Assembly (NCBI GenBank): GCA_020975725.1
Contig: QXJR01000027.1
Span: 620,001 to 684,000, forward strand
From: Picocystis sp. L7
Taxonomy: Eukaryota; Chlorophyta; Picocystophyceae; Picocystales; Picocystaceae
Direction: 5' to 3'
Length of the DNA stretch: 64,000 bases
Part shown: positions 41,574 to 52,766 of the stretch, one piece after another
How the letters are laid out: every line of letters begins with the position of its first letter
How positions within the stretch are numbered: position 1 is the first letter of the stretch
Program-made: the position numbers and the translations under genes
The notes under the pieces: generated by a model
Seen by the model: only the letters and a program-made list of their open reading frames with translations
Databases searched by the model: none
Told to the model about the DNA's origin: nothing

Positions 41574-42815
41574 ATGTCCAGCAGCGGTGGAGATCCCTCC
41601 CAACCCGCACCCTTCCTCAGCAAAACCTACGCCGTGGTGAGCGACCCAGCCACCGCCAGCACCGTCTCGTGGGCGCCGGATGGGAACAGCTTCGTGGTCT
41701 GGCAACCAGCAGAGTTCGCAAGGGACGTGCTGCCGCAGTACTTCAAACACAACAACTTCTCCAGCTTCGTGCGACAACTCAACGTGTACGGGTTCCGAAA
41801 GGTGCACTCCGACCGATGGCAGTTCGCCCACGAGAACTTCCGAAGAGGAAAACCAGAACTGCTGATCAAGATACAACGCCGCAAAGCCAGTGCGAACGTC
41901 GTGAGCTCAGGGAAAGAGCTGCAACCGGCAGGTTCCGGAAGACAAGTGGTCGAACTTGGAGCCTTTGGAGGGGTGGCTGAAGAGATCGAAAGGCTCAAAA
42001 GAGACCGAAACACCATGTATCAAGAACTCGTGTATCTGAGACAACAGAACGGATACGCGCAAGCACAAGCCCAACAGATGATGCAAAGGATGGAGATACT
42101 TGAAAAGGGCCAACAGCAAATGATGGGATTCATGTCCGCACTCGTGCAGAAACCCCAACTGCTCGCACAGATACTCGACGCACATCGAAGGAGGTCGGAA
42201 ATCGCCGCGAAAAACGACGGCAACGAAGGTGCCCGGAAGAAGAAACGAGCCGCTGGAGAGATGGATGTGGACGACAATAGGAATGTGGGCGCGCAAGTGG
42301 TGCCCTATGGAGCCAACATGGACGTCGCAAGCATCACCGGACTGCCCGAAGTGGAGGGTGACGTCGGAGACAAACTCAACACCATGCTCTACAATGCGTT
42401 GAGCCCGCGAGCAGCTTACATGAACAATTCCAACAATTCAGGCCAGGTCTCCTTTTCAGACGTCACGGAACCGTCCAAGTTCGAAAACTACCAATCCATG
42501 CCACAGGTGGAACCGCTAGGGAAACATGCCAACAAGTCCAAGATGCAACACGCAGCTAGTGAGCCGGTGCTGAGCCAAATGACGGATTTGAACCTGCCCA
42601 TGTCGCCTAATGAATCGTTCAACTTGAGTGACCTCCTGGGAGCGACCTCCGGGCTAAACATAGAAGACCTGCTGCACGAAGGAGATGATATTGCCAACAG
42701 GCCCGTGGCACAAATGGTCGATTCTTCGGGACAGCCGGTGGACGCGTTCATCGAGACCTTGTTGAATCCAGATCCTCACGGTGGCAATGGTGGAAATGCT
42801 CCGTCGGGCAAGTGA
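41574..42815 (+). CDS. HSF: Heat shock transcription factor, plant class-A-like
   Basis: This nuclear trimeric activator binds heat shock elements. The protein has 413 residues from ATG 41574. The DNA-binding domain is at about 11-105 ([57 protein letters not shown]). The HR-A/B coiled coil is at about 137-200 ([37 protein letters not shown]) and has the heptad layout of plant class A HSFs. A basic RKKKR at about 222 could be the nuclear signal. The C-terminal third is acidic with aromatic and hydrophobic residues ([24 protein letters not shown]), as in activation motifs. The coding region is one exon, divergent from EF-G1. Confidence 0.95.
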   Translation: MSSSGGDPSQPAPFLSKTYAVVSDPATASTVSWAPDGNSFVVWQPAEFARDVLPQYFKHNNFSSFVRQLNVYGFRKVHSDRWQFAHENFRRGKPELLIKIQRRKASANVVSSGKELQPAGSGRQVVELGAFGGVAEEIERLKRDRNTMYQELVYLRQQNGYAQAQAQQMMQRMEILEKGQQQMMGFMSALVQKPQLLAQILDAHRRRSEIAAKNDGNEGARKKKRAAGEMDVDDNRNVGAQVVPYGANMDVASITGLPEVEGDVGDKLNTMLYNALSPRAAYMNNSNNSGQVSFSDVTEPSKFENYQSMPQVEPLGKHANKSKMQHAASEPVLSQMTDLNLPMSPNESFNLSDLLGATSGLNIEDLLHEGDDIANRPVAQMVDSSGQPVDAFIETLLNPDPHGGNGGNAPSGK

Positions 42816-42874
42816 ACGCTCCCGTCACAGAGGCCTTTTTCACCCACTCCACCAGAATTGCATGAATGGCACGT

Positions 42875-42880
42875 AATAAA
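42875..42880 (+). terminator. Poly(A) signal AATAAA of the HSF gene
   Basis: A canonical hexamer 60 nt after the stop codon at 42815. Confidence 0.7.
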
Positions 42881-43007
42881 GAGCGCATGGCCTTGCCAGC
42901 CAACCACATTTGGCTATTCTGCTGGACCCGTCCTCGTCTTCAAGTCTTGGAGATGATCAACTTCGCACCTGTCTCCTTCCATCGTCCACCCGCATCCCCT
43001 TCTTCGC

Positions 43008-43745
43008 ATGCATGGAGATGTGGCAAAGGAAGCCATCCACAGGGACAGATCCGAATCGACCTTCACTTTTCCACGTCTTCCATTGCGTGTCGGAATGGAA
43101 GGACGAGCCACGAGGACGACGAGCCTCCGAAATGCGACGCGCTGGGCCAGTGCATCGGCAGGAAGGGAACGCAGTCATGGCAAGGCGATTGGCGCAGCGT
43201 ACGTGGCTTGGTTGGAACGACTTGCGGGACCGACGAAAGCAGAGCTGCGCCAGAACCTGCTGCAGTGTGTGCAAGGGACGAATTGTGGGAAGGACGCAGA
43301 CGCGCATCGAAGGAAGGCCGTGGACGAAGCAGCCATGGCACTCGAGAGAAAGATTCCTTCGAAACGTCCGACCTCCGGACCGCTTGCAGGCCGTTGGCGA
43401 TTGATCTACACCACCGAAACGTCCGTACACAAAATCCTGGCCTTGTTCCCAGTTCTGGGAATCTTTCAGACCATCGACCTGAAGGAGAGGAGGGTCCAGA
43501 ACTTCATCCAGTGCAGAGGGAACAGTAGCATCGCAGCGGAAGCACCGCTCACCATCGAAGGACCTCGCAGGTTGTCCTACTTCTTCGATGTGTTCATCTT
43601 TACACTTCTGGGACTCAGCTTACGCTTGTCGCCAGGAAAGGCGCCACCAGGAGGTTGGCAAGACACTACCTACGTGGATGAATATTACAAGATCGTGAGG
43701 AATTCGCAGTCGGATCTACTGGTATTGGAAAAGGTGGAGTTGTGA
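43008..43745 (+). CDS. PAP/fibrillin (plastid-lipid-associated) family protein
   Basis: Fibrillins bind lipids in plastoglobules and thylakoids. The protein has 245 residues from ATG 43008; an in-frame ATG at 43095 starts MEGRATRTTSLRNATRW, which looks like a transit peptide and could be the real start. The conserved domain covers about residues 75-240: LLQCVQGTNCG, GPLAGRWRLIYTTETSVH, GIFQTIDLKERRVQN, TTYVDEYYKIVRN and LLVLEKVEL. The C-terminal DEYYKIVRN...LLVLEK is the family's closing strand. It is one exon, in tandem after HSF. Confidence 0.87.
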   Translation: MHGDVAKEAIHRDRSESTFTFPRLPLRVGMEGRATRTTSLRNATRWASASAGRERSHGKAIGAAYVAWLERLAGPTKAELRQNLLQCVQGTNCGKDADAHRRKAVDEAAMALERKIPSKRPTSGPLAGRWRLIYTTETSVHKILALFPVLGIFQTIDLKERRVQNFIQCRGNSSIAAEAPLTIEGPRRLSYFFDVFIFTLLGLSLRLSPGKAPPGGWQDTTYVDEYYKIVRNSQSDLLVLEKVEL

Positions 43746-44879
43746 ACCATCGGCTCCCAAATATGCCCAGGTCCAGCAGTCCTGTGAATCTGACCTTTCC
43801 ACCGCTCGAACTGAAAAGATACTGCAAAGTACCATCCATCGTTCAAACCCGCAATAGCCAGGCTTGCACCTGGAGACCTCTTAACGCATCTGTACATTGC
43901 TACGACCTGCAGTCTGCATCTGTCTGCAGGCTGAGCAAAGTACCTTGATGGGAATCCGGGAGCATGGAGGTATTCCTACGCACATTCCTCCCACCTTGTC
44001 GTCTTTGTACAAAGCTTCGATGGTCGTTTTTAGGAGCTTGCAGCTCGAAATCTTACGCGTGGGAGGCGGATGTTTAGATAAACTGCTGCATGGTCTGCAG
44101 AAAGCTTTCTATGCTTCACTTCAGTACCAGTTGTGAGCAATAACTCGGTCACATATGTAAAAACCAGGATCGCTCCTGAACCGGTGATGTAATCAACATA
44201 GACCACGGTTACAAGGAGTTCTTGCAGCGGCTGAACAGTAGGACGTCAATTTGCAATTTTAAAGATCAGCTTTCAATGGGGCACTCCGGCGCATCAACCA
44301 TAGACTTGGTAAAAACGCATCCATCGCATACAAGTAAGATTGTCTGACATATATACTCGTTGGTTCCTAGCATTGGAAAAGTGGATCTTCTCCTATGCGT
44401 CACTTCATCCGCCGTACATTGATGGATTCACTGTCCGCAAAGAAAGCCAAACTCCTAGCTTCGAACACCCAAACGTGATGCAACAATCGTAACGATACCA
44501 ACGCTTGTTTTGACAGATCTGTCCGTGTCCATACGAAAGGTACTGTCTCTGATTCAAGAAACGCTTGGCATTCCCATTGCTCACGAACCCATGGGGAATG
44601 CCACGGAAACGATGGGGTGGACGATGAAGAAAGCAGAACATTATTCGAACCCACCAAATCATTTCCAGAGGATGGTAACATCTCTACAAAGACGGAAAGC
44701 GCTTTCGAAAGGAGGATGACCCATGATATCCTTGGATGAAAATCTTGTTTGGTAGAAATGGGAACAACGAAAGAGAATATGTTCCTTCGAAAAGAAAGTC
44801 TTGGTGCGAAAGAAGCTTCCGGTGATTCCCACAAGGTCCACATTCATGGTAGCATCGCCCCGCCGTATCCATCATCACG
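43746..44879. other. Intergenic; no gene recognised
   Basis: About 1.1 kb after the fibrillin gene, more A/T-rich than its surroundings. Open frames are short and featureless. It holds the fibrillin 3' UTR. Confidence 0.45.
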
Positions 44880-45330
44880 AAAAGCTTCATTTCATGGAAG
44901 AGGACTGCACCTGAGACACAAACAGGACAGTCCGAGGCTTGTAATGGTGCAGTTCCACCAACAAAATGAAATGCCAGTTCGTCATCAAGGGACACAGCCC
45001 TCCGATCGACACCTTGAATTGCCTGCTTCGGAAGCGACCCATGGATATGCGTTGCTTGAGTGGGGAAACTGCGCAGAAACAAATTGGGCATTGGACTTCT
45101 AAATGAAACAAATGTCTTGGGGTCATGAACGGATGCCAGGAGGCTTTCTTGATGCGAAGTCCATGATATATGAAAGTTGTACCCACGGCATAGGGGTTTC
45201 AGTAAGCGCACATGCACTTCTTCCTCATTCCATACACCATTGGTGAAGGCCAAGGTGTCCCATTATTCCCTTGGTCGAGTTCCCCACTACGTTTCTGTGG
45301 GTCAATATACAGCAGTTTGATATCCAGCAC
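44880..45330 (-). pseudogene. Decayed gene fragment A, related to the fragment at 51.9-52.5 kb
   Basis: On the minus strand this stretch aligns by eye to 51890-52400: PMVYGMRKKCM against PIVYGMEGTCM, FIYHGLR against FLHHGLR, SLLASVHDPK against TLLASIRGPR, and QAIQGVDRRAVSL against RAMQHVDIGVVAL. In both copies the matching pieces lie in different frames with stops between them, so neither reads through. It looks like an old duplicated gene that has decayed. An unrecognised multi-exon gene is the alternative. The family is unknown; the fragment around YIDPQK/VFDPKT could suit a beta-propeller blade, but this is a guess. Confidence 0.45.
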
Positions 45331-45725
45331 ATGCAGCTGGTATGACACATTAGCAAAACACTGATCGTTCCTTTTATCTGATTTTTTTCTCCTGTTACGC
45401 AAGTTTAGTATCATTTAGTTGGTATCCCCTTGGATATGCAACTGAAAAACCATGGACAAAACCCACTGTGCAGTGTGGAGTAACTTCCTGTGAGAGCAGT
45501 GGAAGGCACTGTTCCTTACCGTGTGCTTTTCCGGATAAATATAGCCACAGCACGGAACTTGAAACAATGGATGTGCAGAAGCACAAGAGTTGACCAACGA
45601 CCCAGGCATCAGTGCCCTGGGTCATCACAGGAGGATATGGCAACGATTCCGAGGCAACGCATGCATCGAGAACTGCAAGTCCATTACCCAACCTGTGCAC
45701 ACCTTTTGAAACTTGCTGCCAACCA

Positions 45726-46848
45726 TCACTCTTCAGCTGCAGCTGCCTCTTCCTCCAGGCCTTGAAACGCACCATTGACGTCTAGAGGAACCCCAGCCTG
45801 GGCCACGGACTCCATCTGTTCCTTGAGCCACCTTGCTTTGCATGCACTTTTGGGCCGTTTCGTACTGCTATAGAGTAATCCTGGCCATCTATTGAGCGCT
45901 TCGATCGATTCATCCAATTGCCCCATCTCTTCAATCTGTGTCAAGATGTCCCTTGCTTTGGAGGGGGTTCCTCGCAGGAACGCCAGTTTGCAAAGGCCGA
46001 TTAAATTATTGACCGATGTTTCTCCGTCGAGGAAGGAGGCTGCCTCAGCAGCGGCGACGGACATCCCGTGGTTGCAGGCTTCGTTCAAAATGTCGCCGAA
46101 ATCGAGCGTTAGAACTATGTCATTCAGGCGGAATTCCTCCGCAAGCTTCAGAGCAAGACCAAGTTTCTTTTCCTTGAGCATTCCATCCAGGATGAGCTGG
46201 CCCGTAGCTTGGTCGGGCACGGCGCCAGCTTCCACGGCGCCCCGATAAACGTGAAACAAGGCCTTGCCGAAGTCATCGTCTTCTTCCTCCTCCTGCTTGT
46301 CCTCCTTTTGCCTCTCTTCCAACAGTCCTTCCACCGTGTCGCGCAGAATTTCGTTGGTGACCGAGACGCCTAGGTCCGTGGCTTGCACGATCGCCTTTGC
46401 AGATTTCACCGCAGTCCCACATCCAAGGCACGCGCGAAACATCCCCGCGCTTGTTTCAGGTCTGAATTCGTCGAGGTAACGATAGTAAGCTCGGTGGCGG
46501 CGGAAGACACGCGTCGTTTCGATGGCGTGTTCGGCGTCTTCTGGGTTGGCGACTCTCTCATAGAGCGCTTCCAAGGACGCGGTGGCTACGTCGACAACGT
46601 CTGGGTCAGTTCCATCTCCTTCGATCGATCGCCTTGGTTTCATTCTCGTGTCGAGCACGTCTAAATTCGCACGACGCACCTGGTGGGAGGTCCTGTTGGA
46701 AGCGTCTTTCGATCTCTTCGCGCAGCACGGCTGCGTTCGGGAAGTTGTCTTCCGACCACCACGTGTCTTTCACCTTGTCCACCGTCGACATGCACCTCGA
46801 ACCCCATCCATGGGGACGTAGGCGCGATGCAAGTGCGCGCATCGCCAT
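45726..46848 (-). CDS. Mitochondrial helical-repeat (PPR/TPR-like) protein, two exons
   Basis: Exon 1 (46680-46848) starts MAMRALASRLRPHGW, a mitochondrial-type presequence, then STVDKVKDTWWSEDNFP. A 79-nt intron (46601-46679, GTGCGT...CTGACCCAG) joins to exon 2 (45726-46600) at DLPP/DVVDVATASLEALY, giving 347 residues in frame. The body is all-helical by composition with pairs of helices spaced like PPR/TPR units (KALFHVYRGAVEAGAVPDQ, LILDGMLKEKKLGLALKLAE, ARDILTQIEEMGQLDESIE). It ends in an acidic Glu/Ala tail. I do not recognise the specific family; a role in mitochondrial RNA or ribosome function is only suggested by the architecture. It is divergent from eIF4A-III (about 150 bp apart). 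Confidence 0.7.
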
Positions 46849-47000
46849 CGCGACGGTCGCGGATGCGTTCGATCCAGCCAGGTGGCCTGCCCGACCTCCA
46901 CACCCGTAACCGCATACGGTTGTGATCCACAACGGTTTGGTCGGGTGTGGGGGAGGAAGGTGGTGGGGAGGGGAGAACTGGACGTGCAGAACTTTGCACG

Positions 47001-48553
47001 ATGGAACGGAGACGTGGGAGGGGAGATGCCAAGCGGACCGAGTTCGAGACCAGCGGCGACGTGCGTGCGGTGACGTCCTTCGAATCCATGGAGCTGAAAG
47101 ACGACGTGCTGCGAGGACTCTACGCCTACGGCTTCGAAAAACCATCCGCCATCCAACAGCGTGCCCTCACGCCCATCCTCGAAGGAAGAGATTGCATCGC
47201 TCAAGCGCAGTCTGGGACCGGAAAAACGTCCATGATCGCGGTGGCAAGCTGCCAGTTGACCGACGTGAGGACGAGGGAGTACGTGTACCGAGCCTGGCGA
47301 AGGAACGCTCCAAGGCTCGACGCCGGGGAAGCCGAGTGGGAGGACGGACACTCGCGAAGTCACCAGGAGCCAGCTCGTCGAGAGTAACGTGCGACTGACA
47401 AGTTCCTTGCAAACGAAATCGTGCGACGCGAAGGGTACAAGTGCTGGTTCTGTCGCCCACCCGTGAGCTCGCCATTCAGACGGAAAACACGGTGACCGCC
47501 ATCGGTGATTTTATGAACGTGCACGCACACGCTTGTGTGGGTGGAAAGAGCATGGGTAAGCCCGGCCCCATGGGCGACGACGAAGGAAATGGGAACGACC
47601 ACGATTCTGACGTTTCAGCGTGGAATCGCTTCGTTGCCTCGGTGGAATGACAGGGGAAGACATCCGTCAGCTGGAACACGGTGTACACGTGGTTTCGGGC
47701 ACACCGGGAAGGGTGTATGACATGATCAAACGTAGAAGCTTGCGCACCCGTCACATCAAGGTGCTTGTGTTGGTACGCGAGATGCCCGTTTTCTTTTCCA
47801 TGCTCCGTGGACGGGTACATTGTCGGTTCCAGCGGGTTGACGTTGTGCTGACGGGTTGTCCTTGTGCTGTTGCAGGACGAAGCGGACGAGATGCTGAGCA
47901 AGGGATTCAAGGAGCAGATCTACGACATCTATCGTTATCTTCCCGAAGACACGCAGGTGGTGCTTGTGTCCGCGACTTTGCCTCAATCTGTCCTTGAGAT
48001 GACGAGCAAGTTCATGACCGATCCCGTGCGTGTGTTGGTGAAGCGCGACGAGCTGACTTTGGAAGGCATCAAGCAGTTTTTCATCGCCGTGGACAAGGAG
48101 GAATGGAAGTTCGACACGCTCTGCGACTTGTACGACACGTTGACGATCACCCAGGCGGTCATCTTCTGCAACACTCGCAAGAAGGTGGAATGGCTGTCGG
48201 AGAAGATGCGCGAGAACAACTTCACGGTTTCTTCGATGCACGGGGAGATGCCTCAGCGGGAGAGGGACTCGATCATGTCGGAGTTTCGTTCGGGCACGAC
48301 TCGTGTGTTGATCACGACGGACGTATGGGCGCGTGGCATCGACGTCCGTCAGGTGAGTTTGGTGATCAACTACGACCTCCCTTTCAGTCGCGAGAACTAC
48401 ATCCATCGCATCGGTCGTTCCGGTCGTTACGGTCGCAAGGGTGCTGCCATCAACTTCGTCAAGGGGGACGAGGTCCAGGTCCTCCGCGACATCGAGCAGT
48501 ATTACAGCACCCAGGTCGACGAGATGCCCATGAACGTGGCCGACTTGATCTGA
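47001..48553 (+). CDS. EIF4A3: DEAD-box helicase eIF4A-III, exon junction complex core (four exons)
   Basis: eIF4A-III clamps onto spliced mRNA upstream of exon junctions. Exons are 47001-47278, 47434-47555, 47654-47772 and 47876-48553, joined at GT-AG introns of 155, 98 and 103 nt (donors GTACGT, GTAAGC, GTACGC). The joined protein has 398 residues and follows human eIF4A3 across all junctions. Motifs: Q-motif [13 protein letters not shown], Walker [48 protein letters not shown] and [13 protein letters not shown], ending [11 protein letters not shown] as in eIF4A3. [10 protein letters not shown] at the N-terminus also fits eIF4A3 rather than eIF4A1/2. The start ATG 47001 is preferred over the in-frame ATG at 46947. 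Confidence 0.96.
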
Positions 48554-48580
48554 TCCTCCCCCTCCCCCTCCCTCGATTGC

Positions 48581-48586
48581 AATAAA
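48581..48586 (+). terminator. Poly(A) signal AATAAA of eIF4A-III
   Basis: The hexamer lies 28 nt after the stop at 48553, followed by a C-rich run. Confidence 0.7.
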
Positions 48587-48837
48587 CTCCCCTCCCCCCC
48601 CGTCCCGTACCTCATCCGTACCCGTACGTCCGCCGCCTCTCCTTCTCCTTCGGGTCTCCCTCGGGTGGAAGGGACCCACAGCCGGGGTGGAGGGGCGGGT
48701 CAGACCCGGGCCGGTCCGGGACAAAAGGGAGGGGAGACCCCATCCCAGTCGAACGTGGTCGAGGTGGCCAAGGGATCCGGAAACGCAACTGGACGGGATC
48801 GGCGACACCATCCTCGATCCATCGCATCCGAAACGAA

Positions 48838-49684
48838 ATGGACCTCGACAAGCTGCAGAAGATGGCCGGAGCCGTGAGAACCGGTGGAAAGGGATCCGTG
48901 CGCAGGTGAGGTGGAAGGAAAGGAGCGGTGCAGGGGTGCGTGGCGGAAACGGACGGCGGCTGACGAAAGGAGAACACGTGTGCATCCGATGGAACGCTTG
49001 CAGAAAGAAGAAAGCGGTGCACAAGAGCAGCGGAAGCGACGACAAGAAGCTGCAGAGCGCGCTCAAAAGGATCGGGGTCAGCACCATCCCAGGGATCGAA
49101 GAAGTGAACATCTTCAAAGAGGAAGAAGTGATCAGCTTCGCCAATCCGAAAGGTGAGCAAGAGGACGCACGCCAGCGATGTGGAGGCGCAATCGATAGAA
49201 ACGATCGAAGGAACAACGTCGCGGATCCGCGAAAAGGGACCGAGGCGCGATCCAACGCGCGAAACGGGAACGGAACGAAGACGCGAGCGATCATTAGGTC
49301 TTCGCAACGCCAACCGTACCTTGAAGCATGGAAGCTGACCGAACGCGTCCTCGCCACGCGCGATCCGACAGTGCAAGCATCGCTGGCCGCCAACACCTTC
49401 GTGGTGAGCGGACCCTCCCAAACGAAGAGTGAGTTGCCGTCGCCGTATCGAGGAAGAAAAGACGACGATCGTGAAACGGAAGGCTGACGTGGTATGACCC
49501 TCCCAACGCAGGCATGGCCGAAGTGCTCCCCGACTTCATGAGTCAACTCAGCCCGGCAGAGCTCGCCCAGCTCAAGCAGATGGCGCAACAGATGCAGGGC
49601 AACAAGGCAGGAGGCGAGTCGGCCGGGGACGACGACGTGCCGGATCTCGTAGAAGACTTCGAAGAGGAGGCCGACAAGGCCTAG
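48838..49684 (+). CDS. BTF3: Nascent polypeptide-associated complex subunit beta (BTF3-like), four exons
   Basis: NAC-beta anchors the NAC heterodimer to the ribosome at the exit tunnel. Exons 48838-48905, 49004-49152, 49372-49428 and 49512-49684 are separated by GT-AG introns of 98, 219 and 83 nt. They join in frame to 148 residues. Exon 1 gives [11 protein letters not shown] and RTGGKGSVR; exon 2 gives RKKKAVHK, the ribosome-binding basic motif, and [10 protein letters not shown]; exon 3 gives [14 protein letters not shown], the NAC domain core; exon 4 ends [15 protein letters not shown] as in BTF3. The size and all junctions match known family members. It is in tandem after eIF4A-III with 284 bp between coding regions. 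Confidence 0.95.
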
Positions 49685-49789
49685 TTGCGGGAAAGAAAGG
49701 GTTCGCGGTGCTGGCTAGGTTGTAAGAAGTCTGTCCTTCGAAGTGAAAAAATCGATAACAACAAGGTCTTCCCAGGTCCCATCCTGCCC

Positions 49790-49795
49790 TTTATT
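49790..49795 (-). terminator. Possible poly(A) signal (AATAAA on minus) for PP2A
   Basis: TTTATT on plus reads AATAAA on minus, about 160 nt after the PP2A stop codon. The distance is larger than for other genes here, so it is less certain. Confidence 0.4.
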
Positions 49796-49954
49796 CGCTG
49801 GAGTGTTTGCAAAACAAGAAAACCTTGCCAACAAACTACCCAACCTTGCAAGATTGCGTCGAGGGACAAAACCATCCTGTTCTGGTGCCTGCAACTCGAG
49901 CAATGTTCTCGCTCGATCCGACTTATTCCATGCTTACTGCAGCCATTGCGACCA

Positions 49955-51178
49955 TCACAGAAAGTAATCCGGTGTGCGGCGAGTCACCTCTGGCTCGCCT
50001 CGCCTTGGTGCAGGTTCAAACTGCAAGAAGATTCTACCCATCCCCTCACTAAGCTCCATGATTGCCGCCAAGTTGCCGCAACGATAGCAATAATTTGGAG
50101 CGCTGAAAACAGTCACAACATTCCTATCTTGGCACCAATTGTAACCCTCCATCACAAGCTGATGCGCCCTCGCTACAAGGCTCAGGCCATTTGTTTGATT
50201 GAATTGCTCAGCCACGTCTTGGCCAAAGGTGTACCCCGCACCTCTGGGAGAAATACCCCAGCCATGGCGATCGTCCGGATCTGACCACAGAAGATCGCAC
50301 ATGGGACCTTCATGCGGAACCTCCTGGATTCGATCCAAGGCTCTGATGTGATCAAGCGTGTCCATTGACGGCGAAAGTCCTCCATGCAAACAAAATATGT
50401 CATTCTCGACCAACGCTGTAAGCGGAAAGTAATCGAAGAGGTCGGTGAAGTACTTCCACACGTTTGGGTTTCCGTACTTTCGAAGACACTCGTCGTAGAA
50501 TCCATACCTACAGGACGAAAAATGGTCAGCCATACTGCAGTGATGCTTGGAGAAAACAAGCTCGCCACCGGAAACGAAGAGGTCTTGCATTGGCTTCGAA
50601 AGGCTCGCCGTTCGAAACCCTCCGTCGACAGCGATCGAGCAGAGCTCTTGGAGTCGTCCGCACATCCCTCCCCACATCACGCCGATCACGTGGAGTGTTC
50701 TACTACCAGATCGTCTCCTTCAAGACGAGATGAGTTCGCTCGTGGACACGTGACCATCCCATCGGTGCGTTCGCCGTGTCGTCGCAACGTACACCTGTGT
50801 GATCTGTCTGCTCTCGTGATTCCCTCGTAGGATGGTGATCCTTTCTGGATACCTGACTTTGAGCGCTACCAGGAGACTCGCTGTCTCCACCGAATGGTAT
50901 CCTCGATCCACGTAGTCGCCCATGAACAAGTAATTCGTGTCCGGTGCTTCACCTCCGTTGCGAAAGAGTTCCATCAAGTCGTGGAACTGCCCGTGAATGT
51001 CCCCGCAGATCGTAACTGGGCATTTGACCGGCTGCACATTGGACTCTTCCACCAGAATTTCCCTCGCTTTGTCGCAGAGCTCTTTCACTTCCTGCTCGGT
51101 GAGCGGTTCGCATTGTCGGAGGTGTTCGATCTTCGCGTCCAGGTCCGCGTGCGGATTGCTCGGTCGAGCGCCGGCCAT
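49955..51178 (-). CDS. Serine/threonine phosphatase PP2A catalytic subunit, two exons
   Basis: This is the catalytic subunit of the PP2A holoenzyme, a two-metal phosphatase. Exon 1 (50793-51178) runs [14 protein letters not shown] to [10 protein letters not shown]; a 285-nt intron (50508-50792, GTACGT...GTAG) joins within the V of QVYGFYDE to exon 2 (49955-50507). The total is 312 residues, normal for PP2A-C. Metal-site motifs are GDIHGQF, GDYVDRG and GNHE, with later ligands in [11 protein letters not shown] and [11 protein letters not shown]. It ends TRRTPDYFL, the conserved tail whose terminal Leu is carboxymethylated and Tyr phosphorylated. This tail distinguishes it from PP4, PP6 and PP1. 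It is convergent with NAC-beta. Confidence 0.96.
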
Positions 51179-51889
51179 GTCTTCCACCACCTCGACCTGC
51201 AGTTCCTTCCTTGTTCCCCCCTCTTGCACGCGGGTGGACGCCCTTTCCCCGCACGTGCTTCGGGCGCGAAGCAAGGAGCACCGCCGCCGCGAACGCAGCG
51301 CCAAACGTGGTTTTATGGCCTTCGCAGCTCCTCGTCCCCTTCCCCGCCTGTCACCTCTCTCTCCCTACACAATCGATATCTTGCCCTTCCCTGATCGAAA
51401 TCATGAGAAAGATCGCGATCATCGAGCGAACCTTCCCCTTCCCACCGCCTGACCGGGGCAGGCGGCGGAAAGAGACCCGAAAGGAGCCACACATCAACGA
51501 GGGAAGAACAGAACATGGCGATGCGCTCAACAGAGTCGTGCTTGAATGTATCCCACAGACAGAAAAAAGTGTGCACGAGGTGTACACTCTTTCGTTTCTG
51601 GGATTCGTATAGTGGCTCCTTCACCTAGGATAAGTTCGTCCACTTTGCACCGATGGATTCAAAATGTACGCAGAAATTCATTCGTTTCACTATCTGACTC
51701 CGAACAGTTCACCACTACCCGCGAGTAAGGTGTAACCTTCGATACATCAATCTCCGGCCATGTCGTTCCTTGCGAGCTTCGTTACGAGCGACTTGCACGG
51801 GGTCGTGAAAGAGTTGGAGCAAATGACCATCGTTCATTGAGCTTTCATATCGTCGTAATACGCGACTCATGGGCGTGTCCCATACAACC
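51179..51889. other. Intergenic upstream of PP2A; no gene recognised
   Basis: This 711-bp stretch contains the PP2A promoter and 5' UTR. Short open frames have no recognisable motif. Confidence 0.45.
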
Positions 51890-52470
51890 GTAGTTCACCA
51901 CGTAAGCCTACGCTCATGGAAGCTGTGGAAGGGCAAGGTACGAAAAATGCGGCCCATGACCCGCAGTGGTGGGGTTCCTCGAGAAAAGGAGATGTAGGTT
52001 CGTGAACAAGTGCTACAACACCAATATCGACATGCTGCATTGCACGCGTCATAGTTTCGTGTGTAGCTCAAGCATGGAAGTGGCAAAGAAGCGGATGTTG
52101 CGTTGGACACAGAAATGAAACGATTGACCTGGGACCTCGAATGGAAGCAAGGAGGGTTTGGTCGGTCCGCAGCCCATGATGTAGGAACGAAGAGCTCACG
52201 CTGGGCAGTTTTTGGGGTCGCATGCATGTCCCCTCCATTCCATACACAATCGGTCGTAGAGAGAAGCGGTGCCACTCCCCTGGGTCGTGCGTGAGCACCA
52301 GTCCCCAAAGAGGGAGAATCTTCTCCCTGCACCCATATCATCGAAGTCTTCGGGTCGAAAACGACAACCTGCGCTTTGAGATTCTGAGGGAGCACACAAA
52401 CGCACGAGCTTGAGAAAAGCGCAGCACCGTTCTTGCAGAGCGGAAAATTTCGGGCATCTCCAGTATCCGT
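51890..52470 (-). pseudogene. Decayed gene fragment B, related to the fragment at 44.9-45.3 kb
   Basis: Minus-strand pieces in different frames include AQVVVFDPKTSMIWVQ, then GEWHRFSLRPIVYGMEGTC, SSFLHHGLRTDQTLLAS and RAMQHVDIGVVALV. The plus-strand DNA around CATTCCATACACAATCGGT aligns with CATTCCATACACCATTGGT in copy A, and similarity extends several hundred bp on both sides at roughly two-thirds identity by eye. At least one frame change (between the DPKTS and HRFSLRP pieces) is not explained by a good intron. Copy B is somewhat better preserved than A. The family is unknown. Confidence 0.45.
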
Positions 52471-52766
52471 GATGTCGTTGGTGGGCGGCAGGAACGAAGA
52501 GGCAGCAGGATCGAGAGGGCCTGGGCAACGTACTGTCTGCAGCAGGGGAACGACAGAAAGTGGATGCCATCGCACGAGTCGCACAACAGGGAGCAGAATC
52601 AATTGCACAGTCGACCACTTGCAAGTGAAAATGCTGCTCGTACTACAAGTGGTGAAGACGTACTCCTTCCATGGAATCTGCAATCATGATTCCTTGATTC
52701 CGATACAGTTCTCAGGATAATACTGTGAATCAGCGCCACTTTACAAGGACGTTGTCGCATCCAGGG

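Noticed and set aside
46661-46679. A 19-nt GTGCGT...TTTAG intron in the mitochondrial helical-repeat gene
   Set aside because: It would keep frame, but a 79-nt intron with the same donor and a better acceptor (CTGACCCAG at 46601) also keeps frame and fits the 79-285 nt range of the other introns here.
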